Source: Tubiluchus corallicola (Eukaryota > Priapulida > Priapulimorpha > Priapulimorphida > Tubiluchidae). Taken from it: 64,000 bases of DNA. The stretch lies in contig JAQGDQ010000072.1 of the NCBI GenBank assembly GCA_030141605.1, positions 491,001 through 555,000 of the forward strand, written 5' to 3'. The notes under the pieces were generated by a model. That model did not search any database. It had not been told where the DNA came from and saw only the letters and a list, made by a program, of their open reading frames with translations. The translations under genes were made by a program, and so were the position numbers. Below, piece after piece: positions 13,101 through 25,100 of this stretch (positions are counted from its first letter, which is position 1; the number at the start of each line of letters is the position of its first letter).

Positions 13101-16100
13101 GACTCTAATAATATGTCAAGGGGTCAAACTCTAAAACAAAGGCCTTGTTTCTATTGCTCAGCTACTAATCATCGTTTAGATAAATGCAAAGAGTTCAGTC
13201 AGCTTTCCTACGATGCCAAAAGAAAGTTTGTCAAAGACAATAAAATTTGTTTTGGATGCTTGAATGGGACTTTTCATGCGTATAAGGATTGTAGATCTAA
13301 GAAACATTGTGACATATGCAAACGCACGCATCCTACAGTGCTTCATATCGACACGCAATCACAGTCAGGTGTAAGCAGTGATAGTTCACAGTTACAAACG
13401 GATGCAATATGTGAAGCTAAGCCTACAAATCAACATCAATCAACTTCGACTGCGTCAATTTCTCGCGTAAACACTAGTAACGTAACTTCAGCCGACAGCG
13501 TAGTTTCAATGGCAATAGTCCCAGTTAAAATCTTTCACAAAGATAACATTCATAATAGCCGCGTAGCCTGCTGCTTCTTAGACCCAGGTAGTAATGACGG
13601 CTTCATTTCAGAAGAGCTAGCTGAAGAATTAGGGGCTACCGGGCAGTATACTGACATCCGCCTACGCACACTTAGTGGGACTCATTTAATTAAATCACAA
13701 GGAATTGATGGTTTATGCGTTTCGCGCTTGAATGGTAGCAACGTCGTTGAGTTACCACGTTTGTTTACCAAAGAGTTAATTCCTGCAGATAGAAACGAGA
13801 TACCAGATCCTAACAAAGTGGAAGAATTGAGGCATTTGAGTGACATAGCGAAATCACTCCATCCTATAATGCACAATGTTGAAGTTGGTTTACTATTAGG
13901 CATGAACACACCAAAGGCAATGGAGCCTCTGCAAGTCATTAGCCACACAGATTTTAATTGTTATGCTGTTCTTACGCGTTTAGGCTGGACGGTACAGGGC
14001 GTAATTGGTAAAGCGTCACGCGTAGGTCTTAGATCCAGCTATAGCCGGGTGATATGCACAGATGCCGCCACCGAAGAAATTTCGTCTTGTCAGTTTAGCA
14101 TCCCTACTGCCGTTCAGAATGCAACTGACACTAATGGTTATGGTGATTCTCAAGAGGAAAAGCTTTTCATGAGCAAAGTTACTGCGCAGACTTGTTACAA
14201 GAATGGAAAATATGTTGTGCCGTTGCCATTCAAGAAGGATAATCCAGTTATGCCAAATAACAGGGTACAAGCCGAACAGCGCATGCGCAGTTTAGCCAAA
14301 AGGTTTCAGGCTGAAGAGCTGAGAAACGAATATACTGCGTTCATGAATAAAATGCTAGAAAACGGATATGCCGAAAAGGTGCCACCCTCAGAGCCGTACC
14401 CAGATGCAGGAAAAGTGTGGTACATACCCCACCACCCAGTCTACCATAAGCGCAAGAAGAAAATCAGAGTAGTGTTTAACTGCAGTGCCGTGTTCATGGG
14501 AACTTCTTTGAACAACGAACTTTTGCAAGCGCCAAATTTAACCAACTCATTATTGGGAGTCTTATGCCGTTTTAGACAAGGACCAGCAGCTTTCATGGCC
14601 GACATGCAATCGATGTACTACAGGGTTGCAATTCCACGCCACCAAGCAGACTACGTAAGATTTTTATGGTGGGACCAGGGTGACCCAAAAAATCCGCCGC
14701 ATGACTACCGAATGCTAGTCCACTTGTTTGGGGCAGTATCATCAGGAGGATGTGCAAATTTCGCATTACAGCAGACAGCTAAAGACAATGTTACTGCCTT
14801 CCCACGCGATGTGACTCAAACAATTTTGTTTAATTTCTACGTGGACGACTGTTGTAAATCTGCTTCTACAACGCATGATGCCATTGCTATAGCGACGCAG
14901 TTAAAGGATCTCTGTCAGAAAGGAAATTTTAGATTAACACAGTTTGTTGCTAACAAATCAGAGATCATAGCCGCCATTCCGATTGAAGATCGTGCGAACC
15001 AGGAAAGCAAAACGATCAACGCTTACAAGGAACAGATAGAGTATGCCCTAGGCGTGTCATGGTATATAGAAAACGACGCCTTTGGTTTCCGCATACGGCT
15101 GAATGACACACCCTTGACTCGACGAGGCATACTTTCAACGATCCACAGCATTTATGACGTAATGGGTCTTATTTCACCTGCCTTGTTGATAGGAAAGATT
15201 ATACTGCAAGAACTCACGCGTGATCGTCTTGGTTGGGATGAGTCAGTGCCAGAAAATGTAAGACAACGCTGGGAAATCTGGAGACGAAGCTTGCCTTTAA
15301 TAGAGCAGTTACGAATTCCTCGCTGTTTTCACCCAGATGATTTTGGTGAAATACAGGACATCCAGATACATCACTTTTCTGATGCAAGTGAGGTCGGATA
15401 TGGTACATGTTCATACCTAAGACTTGTTGATAGCAACAACCAGATACACTGTACCTTAATTCAAGGTAAAGCTCGCGTCACACCTGTCAAACATGTGACC
15501 ATGCCTAGACTCGAACTCACCGCTGCAGTATTATCAGTGAACACTGCCAGTATGTTGGACCACGAGCTGGACTATGAAAACGCGCAGCATTATTATTGGA
15601 GCGATTCCAAAGTAGTATTGGGCTATATCGCAAACCAAACAAGGAGGTTTAAGATTTTCGTCGCCAACAGAGTGCAGCAAATTCTAGACACATCGAACCC
15701 GACGCATTGGCACTATATTGATACTAAATCAAACCCGAGTGACGTGGCTTCGCGAGGTCAGCAAGTAGAACAGTTTATCAACAACAACATTTGGTTTCGT
15801 GGACCAAAAATGCTTTATGCCGAAGATGAATTTTGGAAGAACACTGGCATGCAGTCATTTAGCATTGCGGAGACCGATCCCGAATTGAAATCAGTCAGGA
15901 CAATTGGCGCTGCATCACATGACTCTACCAGGCTTATTGACACTTTAGAATCACGCTGTTCTTCGTGGTACAAGATGAAGAGAACACTTGCAACAGTTAT
16001 GCGAGCTTGCAATGCATTCAGATCGAAGCTTTCCACTGCAAAGCCGGCTACCAGCTCCTTAATGAACGACGTAGAAATGAATGGACAATTTTCTGTTGAG

Positions 16101-19100
16101 TCATTACTTGCCGCAGAGAATATGTTATACCTTCTTCTTCAGTCGAGAAATGGTGAAACCTTTAAAAGAAACTGTAAACCGTTGATGGACAAATTAGGAG
16201 TAGCCAGAGTTGGTGGAAGAATACAGCAATCTGATTTGACATTTTGCGAGAAGCATCCGGTCATAATTCCACCTAAAACAGCAACTTCGAAGCTAATTAT
16301 CAGATGGTTTCACGAAAAGATTGTACATCACTCTGGACGTGGTCTAACCATGAACGCGATTCGAACTGCAGGATTATGGATAATCAATCTCAATTCAAAT
16401 GTACGCAACGTCATCAGAAACTGCATTACTTGCCGTAAGTTACGCCGCCCACATGAAGAGCAAAAGATGTCGGTCCTGCCAGTCGATCGTCTCACGCCAT
16501 CACCGCCATTTACATATTGTGCCACGGATGCGTTTGGACCGTTTTTTGTTCGAGAAGGCCGTAAGACTCTAAAACGCTACGGCATCATTTTTACCTGCTT
16601 GGTAAGCAGAGCTGTCCATTTAGAGTTAGCTGCATCACTAGACACAGATGCCTTCATTATGGCACTACGTCGCTTCCTTGCCAGAAGAGGTCCAGTTAGG
16701 CAAATGCGAAGTGATTGCGGTACCAACTTTGTGGGAACCATAACTGAGACAAAGGAATGCTTCAAAGAGATGGACAACGAAAAAATTCGCAATTATCTGT
16801 TGCAGCATGGAGCGGATTGGAAATTCAATGTGCCATCAGCCAGCCACCATGGAGGCACATGGGAACGTTTGATTGGGGCCTCGAGACGCATTCTTGAAGC
16901 CTTGCTACAAGAGAATTCTGCACTTCTCACAGATGAATCTCTTAGGACGCTGTTGATAGAAGTAGAGGCAGTCATGAATAGTCGACCAATTACAGTTGAA
17001 GCACTGAGCGACCAGGAACTTTTGCCTTTATCCCCCAATTCTATTTTGACTGGGAAAACAAGAGTGGTTCTTCCTCCACCAGGAAACTTCCAGCGACCGG
17101 ACCTGTACTGTCGCAAGCAATGGAGAAGAGTCCAGTATCTGATGGAACAATTCTGGACTCGGTGGAAGAGAGAATATTTGCAAAGCCTGCAGTCGAGATC
17201 CAAATGGCTTCATCACAAGCGCTCACTGAAGATCGGTGACATTTGCCTCATCATGGATGACAATCAACCTAGAAACGTTTGGAAATTATGTCGCGTTATT
17301 AGGACCTATCCAGACTGTCAGGATCAAGTCCGGAGCGTGAGAGTCAAAACACAGGATACAGAACTTGACAGACCGATCTCCAAACTAGTTCTACTTGTGG
17401 AGAATGATGAAGGTTCAATTCCCGTCGAGGGAGCCACTCGTCAAAATTCTTAAGAAGACATTTTGGGGGAGCCAGATGTTGGTGTCAAGCAATTCAATCA
17501 AAAATTCTATCATTATTTGTTTTCTTTTTACAAATTTACAAATATGCATATGCAAAACTGTTTAAAAAGGAAGCCAGCCTTAGTCATGTGACTTACGCTT
17601 TTAGTAGTGCACGCCACCTATCAATCAAACTTGTTTCTATACGTAGTCACACTTTCTGTTGCCGCTATACTGTTCATTCCGTTTTGTGATACTTTCGTTG
17701 TTTTTGTCTATTAACTAGTTGCATTTTCAAGCCAAGTCACCAGTAAATGTAAGTCACATCTACCTTTATAATTAGTTAAACGTTTAAATCGGTTAAAATT
17801 GCTTCATAGAGTCATAAAGTAATAATTTGTTTCAATCTTCTTAAAACTTCTTAAAACTTTTTAAAACTTTTTGTCTAAATGGTAATAAGCTTTTGCACAT
17901 TCCAAAGCACCTTTTGTAATCCTGTATTTTAATAAATTGCAGGTCTATCGCACAGTTCAATACAGATTTTTGCCGTTTTATTGCCTGGACTGGGCGCATC
18001 CACAATTATATATAGTACTATAGATATCCGGTTCTTTTCATTTCATCATATATAAAGTCTTCTATAACATTTCCAGAGGAATTGTGTGTCATACGTTATG
18101 AATTAACGTATGACAGTATCATAGTAATAACTCTGTTTTTTTAAATTTCTAGGCTATGAATGTGATTTTGTGAAAAAACTTGAACCAGAATACCAATGTC
18201 CCATCTGCTTGCAGTGTTTGCGTGATCCATATCAGACTAACTGTGGACATTTATTTTGTCATTCGTGCATTTTTCGTTGCTTAAGGTAATTTCGTAATTG
18301 AAAATTGGTTAGTTTAGAGGGTTGCTTTTATTGAACAGTTGATTATTTATGTCTAGTTTAGTACTAACGTGTACAGTGTTCTACAACATCCAGTGATGCA
18401 AAATTATCCTTGCTCGCATATTAGTGCCAAAACTATCACTTTTGGTTCTGTGCAGAAAAACTGGGCACTGGGCAGTGGTCTTGTGGATCATGTCCTGGCT
18501 GAGGATGTTCTCATGTTTGTTAAGAGATTATTGCAATCTCAGTTAGTGTGCGATACTGACTGGGCTGATGATATACTGTAGCAATTGTTGGTTGTCCAGA
18601 ATCATTTCACAAAGGATCTATAGTGACTACATAAGTATTTCAGACACTTTTTTCCTGCTCAAAACTATCATCACCTGCAATATGTAATCATTGTAACAGT
18701 TTGTATATGCATAGTCTCTTCTCTTTTGTGAATGCAACAATCAGAATTACCATATAGCATATCATGTAACATTAAGGGTGCTCCAAAAATGGGGTGCCAC
18801 GTTTTCAACAAATGTAGTACTTTCTTTACAAAAAAGGTTATGGGCACTTTAAAACATGTAAACTTGCTTCTATTTCATTGGAGAAGTAACTAGAGCTATT
18901 TAAGTTACAAAAGTAAATAAGCAGTTTTACAGAATTTGCCTTGTTTTGCACAGTTAAGAAAACTGCTGACAGTTTATATGTCTTATATTGAAAATGTAAT
19001 GTGCAAAAACTAATTGCTTAATTTTTTTTACTTCTGTCTGTCTTTAATGTTAGTGAAAAATAAATTATTATGGTGAAATAATGAAACATGGAATTTTATT

Positions 19101-22100
19101 CATCTTGTCATCCAATTTAGTGCTTAATTTTAAGAGAAAGAGAATTTGTAACCACTACTTATTTAAGCCAAGTGCCTTTAACTGGTTTGCTGCTATACGT
19201 TACTCTTCTTGCTCTGTATTAAAAAATCAGTACAAAATACTACTAAATTAAAATGAAAAGGTGTTCTACTTTCTTTCTTTAAGATATTTTTGTTTAATAT
19301 ACAGGAATGGAGCTGGTGAATGTCCACAAGACAGGCAACAGATAACAGAGGATGTCATCTTTCCAGATAATCATCGCAAAAGGGAGGTAGAGTCTTTACA
19401 AATAAGATGCCCCTACAAGAAATATGGTTGCTTGGCGACATATGAACTGCGTGAGAATTATGTGAGAATTTAAATATTCATTCTAGTTAATTGTATGAAG
19501 TGTTTTTCAGTAGATGTTACGTTTAGTATGTACAGATAAATTAGCATTCATGTTTAAATTAAAGATGCAATTTTATTGCACAACATCATTTTTACAGATG
19601 TGATGTCTGTGATCTTAATCACTTGTTTGCTGCAAATTAATATATTTAATAAATAGATTAAATGCAAATATTTAAAATAATTATTTTTTAATTTAAAGAA
19701 ATGGTGGAAATTAAGTTTAATATCTGATTGCAGCTTCACAAATTCTAAGCATTACAAGTTTTTGCAAAAAAACAACTGCAAATTTCTGATTAAAAACATG
19801 TACTTCTACTGCCAGCCTGTTAAACCTAAATGTGTAAACTGAACAACTTTTCAAGTTTTTCGTCGTTTTAAAGTATTTTTTTAACTGAGTCCAAAGTATA
19901 AAGAGCAGTGGCAGAAATATACATTCTGAAACTGATGACAATTGTAATTCATACTCCTATCTAAACCAGAATCTCCTTGACCAAAGGAAGCTGATTACAT
20001 CTAGTTGCAACAGTAATTATTGCATTTCGATATATGTGAGAAAAAACTGTAATTGCAAGATAAATCGATTTGTAGAAACAAATAGTAAAACATGTTAAAT
20101 CTCTACGAAAGAACTTATGCCTTTTTTGTGAATAAAACTTTAATGCATTTCCTGAACATTATTAATTTTTACTTTACAACCCATGTAGGCACACACAAGC
20201 GCATGCCATTTTCGTGTAGAACAATGTCCTCTCGGCTGCGGGCAGAATATTACCAAAGAGCAGTTGGATTATCATCAGAAGGAGGAGTGTCACCATCGCA
20301 TTGTTTCTTGCGAACATTGTTTAGCAAATGTGGAATTTGCCAACTTGGCAGTACGTAACTGATCTTGTCTACATAATCTCTGACTTGCTAAAATGCTTTG
20401 AATATAATCTGATAAACACATGTCTAAATCATTTGTGCTGCTACGGTAGCTCTTGTGTATACGTACATATATACAGTAAACTACGTATGACTCAAACTAG
20501 TATAACTCAAAAATCTTGCGTATCTCGAACAAATCTTGTGGAAAGGATTTTTCCTTTCGTTTTTCCTCTTTAACAAACATCGTATAACACAAAATGAATT
20601 CCCAGTACAGTTCTTAAGAATCTGATTGAAATGACCTCACCTATCTCGAACAGCCTCCGAAGCAAGAAGTTCTACGCGAAAGTGTACACAACATTACGAT
20701 TCCGACTGCTAGTTTCAGCAAAAATGCTAACACAACATGGCTTAACAAACATGATTTAATGTAGGTCACAATATTATTATTGCCGAATTCTATTAACCAT
20801 GCTACTCAGACTACAATATAGGTGGACCAGTCATTTTATTTTTGATTATTCATACAGTATAATCAGCTGGTATTCCTTGTGACGTACAAAAGTAAATGTC
20901 GTATAGTAAATAAGAGCAATGTAAGTGAGCAGACGATTCAGAACTGTTTTAGTCACACACAACAACAGATTTTCAACGTTTTTGTAATTATGAGAACTTT
21001 GTGGGCCAACTTCTCCGCGAGAAAATGAAGCAGCCGACTTTGCAGGACTTTAATTTTTGCAAATAAGCAGACTTAGAAAAGTCTGTGATTTAGAAAAGTA
21101 TAGTTTTTAATTTATTGCTAATTCACTTATATAAATTAATATTTTAAAATATTTTTTCTAATTTTTAACTGCACAAAGGAATTTAGGCATTACTTTGTTT
21201 CTAAAATTCATTAAAAACCTTTGCAGTGCATAGTAAGCTGATGACTCTATACCTGTAATACTACACCCATAGGTTAATAGGTTCAGTTGGTTAATTGGTT
21301 CCAAACACATCGGTCCCAAAGTGAGTCTATTAAGTGGCACCTACTGTATATATATTGTCAGTATTCTTGCTAAGTTGGAAATTCTCGTATTTGTGTATTC
21401 ACTAGAGTATAATAAGTGTGTAATATACACACTAATGTATGTTATTAAATAAAATAACAATAGTCAGTACTTGTTAATGATACTATTGCATTCTGCCAAA
21501 ATGCGACGTGTTAAGCGAAGCATTGGTAAACGAAGCCAAGACGTCCATAGAAAGTAATGTAAAAATTAGCGTTATGTTCCAGAGGCAAAAATCAGTGCTG
21601 CTTAATTCATATAAATTAAACTTTTTATGAGTTTATTCATAGTTTTACTGATGTATTTCCTTCTGCTTGCTTGAAACCACCTATCTTTCTTACCAATACC
21701 TAGCTAGTGATTTCGCTTTGTTATCGTTAAAGCCCTATACAGTTAGCAGTTGAATGCTGCATAGTAAAATCAAAACTCCAAGGCGGCCTTGACACAACTT
21801 TGTTTAGTTTCTGGTTTCTATAGTGTTATGAGTTAGAATTGGTTACACAAAGCATGGTGAATAAACGGAGATGCATTTGTGACATTACTTCATTTTTATT
21901 GCCAGTAAACACAAATTAACAAAAACAAAACACCAAGGCTGTCATCCTGAGCAGCCATTACTTCCACCTCTATAACAACTAACTAACTAGGTCAAAAGCA
22001 AGTTACAGACCACAGGTGAGAAGCCAACCTGGCGCTTAAATTAAAATCGGCAGGCGGGTCATAACATCTCACCCCCCATAAGAAAAAAAAACTTTGTTTT

Positions 22101-25100
22101 TTGTTTAGGTTTACTTTACCCTTGACATGTACAATAATTAAATCATGCTGTTGGCGGAACAGACTCCATCGCAATAATCGTTAATTGTTATTTCTGAATC
22201 TGTGTAAAAATGTCAATGGATTATGGTCCGTAAATACAACAGTGGGTGAGTGACTACAAGTAACATAAATCTGGAAATTTTGCGTAGCCAAAATCAATGC
22301 TAATGTTTTCTTTGGCAGGCCAAACTGTGTAAAGAACTTCAGTAAGGCATCAACTACTGCTGCAGCTGTCATCTTCTTTAAAGGTGTAGCTTCTGGAAAC
22401 CTCGTAATCAGATCCTTAATAGTAAGAAGATACTGATATCCTGATTTGGTTTTCGGCAGTGGCCCTGCACAGTCAATTAGGATTCTGCTGAATGGTTCCT
22501 CAAATATTGGAAGTGGATTAAGTGGAGCTATAGGAATTTTCTGGTTTGGTTTGCCCATCATTTGGCAAACATAGCAAGTTTTACAAAATTGAGAGACATC
22601 TTTTCTCAACTTTGGCCAAAAGAAGTGTTGTAAAATTTTATCTTGCGTCTTCTTAATACCAGCATGTCCGGCTAATGGCAATTCATGGGCTATCTTCATT
22701 AGTTCTTCACGGTAACCTTGTGGTACTACAATTTGGTGGTGTACACACCAATCTTCATCTGCAGGAGCATCTGGTGGTCTCCACTTTCTCATGAGTACTT
22801 TGGACTGAATGTAGTAGCCTTCTGAAACATTGTCAATTTCCTCTTGTGACATGACTAGAGAAAAGAGCTTGTTAAGAGAAGGATCATTTGTCTGTGCCTT
22901 AATAAGTTCCTCTTGTTTCAGAGATAATGTTGGTGAATTTTTATCCATCTGTGCGGCAAATGTGTGGCTTAAAGCCGTCGAACCACTTTGGTTCTCTCTT
23001 GGGAAGGTAGACAGTGGTGAACTATCTTTGTCATCCGCTTGTTCTGAGCTGCTATCTTTGTTAATCTGAGCCTTTGATCTGTTACAACACAAGCAGGAAA
23101 AATTCCAGGATGCATTTCTTCAAGAATTTCAGTTTCCGCATCCATTTTTGGCTCAGGAGTGACAATAGGTATAGCGATTATAACCTCATCCCCAGCAACA
23201 TCATTGCCAAGTAATAGGGACACTCCATCTACTGGAATGTGAGAAACAAGTCCTACTGTCACGGGATCTTTAACATAGTCAGAATTCAAGTTGATTCTGT
23301 GAAGTGGTACATCTATGTATCCTCCTTCAATACCTTGAATTAAAGCGCTAGCGTTTGTATAAGAAGTTTCATCAAGAGGGATTACACCCTATAATAATAG
23401 TGACTGAGCAGCTCCTGTGTCTCGTAAAATTGTAGCAGGTTTAATTATGTCCACAGATGACACTGGCGACACTTTACCTGACGATAGAAAACTGCTATAG
23501 GTACCTTGTTTTGAAGAGTTGTGGGCAAAAGCAACTGGAGAGCCGGCTCGCTGCTTTTGTCGTAAGAGAATCCGACACTCTGATTTGAGATGCCCTTTCG
23601 TGCGGCAATATGCACATGTAGGCCCATCACGTGCATAGCCGCGCACCCCCCCCCCCGATGCATCTTTATTATCTTGGTGGCGGCCTCCTTTGGAGCTTAC
23701 AGTTTCTGAATGAGCAGTTTTTTCTTTTTCTAGAAATTTGAAGCAGTCTGTTTTAACATGACCTTTTTTGTTACAATAGGTGCACTGTACAGATTTAAAA
23801 TTAGTTTTATTTGCTAATTCATAATCATCTGCCATAACAGCTGCTTTTTGCAAAGAGTCTACCTTTTGATTCTCCAAATGCGTTTTGATTTGCATAGGGA
23901 TACTGCTTTTAAAATCTTCCAGTAAAACCATTTGTCTTAGTTTTTCATAAGATTCCCCAACGTTTAATGAACGACACCATCTGTCTAACATAACTTCTTT
24001 ATCTCTTGCAAACTCGACATAAGTTTGATTTGACACTTTCCGACTGTTCCTAAATCGTTGGCGATAGGCTTCTGGTACTAATTCATATGCCTTTAGCACA
24101 GCGGATTTCAGTTGTTCATAATTTGAACTCCGAGTGGAGGGTAGAGAAGAGTAAATCTCCTGTGCTTTGCCTGTAAAACTGCTTTGTAACAGTACAGGCC
24201 AATGAGCTTTTGGCCATTTGAGACTGTTGGCAATTTTCTCAAAGGTTAGAAAAAATGTTTCAACATCTGTTTCACTAAATGTAGGTACAAGGCAAATGTT
24301 TTTTATAACATCAAAAGTTTGGTTATTGGCTTGCTGAGCCCCCAAATTAGTGGATGTTGTTAATAATTCCAGCTCTTTCTTCTTAATGTTGTACTCCCTA
24401 TCCCTTTGCCTTTCTTTGTCCTGATATTCCAACCTTAATTTTTCAAGTTCCATCCTTTCACGTTCGAGTGCAATTTTTGCTAACTCAAGTTCATTCCTTT
24501 CTGTCCTCGTGGGAGTATGCACAGGAATATGAGGAGATTTACTAATTACAGATTTCTCCCCTTCACGTGGTCTAGCTGTTTTCAAAATTTTTGGGTTCCC
24601 GAGAATTTCAATAATTTTTGCTTTTCCAGCAGTTGTGGGCAACTCAATATTCAAGTAATCGGCCAGGGCAAGCTAATTGTCTTTTGTGAGTTTATCTAAT
24701 CTGGGCAATGTTACTAAGCCCCCTTTCCAAAACATTTCTGGGTCAAATTATGTCGCCATAGTTCAGTAATTAGCACAATTACTACAATATAACTTTATGA
24801 CACAAGCCTACCAACTAACTACACAACTTACTGTACAATATTTAACTTTCAACAATACCGATTAGGCACCCCTTGCGCAAGTTATCTGTGGGGGAGTACA
24901 CGTAAGCGTAACAATAGTAGTGCAATTAGCCTAGTAAAAGAAAGCGTTAGGTGATAATTAACAAGACTGCAAATTGTTCACCAAACTGCATTAACAAAAT
25001 CAATGAGTCCAATAAATATCATTCGTTTTTTTCCTTTACTACTGCAGTACTTGTGTGGAAATATCTCTGATCAATGCACTGCTTGTCTAGCTGGCTTCCT

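Larger units (their letters stand above)
11050..18003 (+). mobile_element. BEL/Pao LTR retrotransposon, nearly intact
   Basis: Two LTRs of about 517 and 527 bp flank one long gag-pol frame. The LTRs begin TGTTGGTGTC (the 5' one is cut by the gap) and end CGCATCCAC. They differ visibly only by one extra TTAAAACTTT unit in the 3' copy, which indicates a recent insertion. A purine tract (TTTTGGGGGAGCCAGA) abuts the 3' LTR, as expected for plus-strand priming. The leader between 5' LTR and ATG is only 31 bp and I could not identify a clear tRNA-primer site. The element is in the same orientation as the host gene. Target duplication cannot be read because of the gap. Confidence 0.93.
10169..18152 (+). 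other. TRAF6-like intron 1
   Basis: An 8-kb intron, most of it a BEL/Pao insertion (about 11050-18003) preceded by a 100-base assembly gap. The 780 bases before the gap and the 150 after the element are ordinary AT-rich intron with nothing recognisable. Confidence 0.7.

Noticed and set aside
22830-23069. Plus-strand frame opposite gypsy pol
   Set aside because: Antisense shadow of the integrase frame, whose motifs are on the minus strand.
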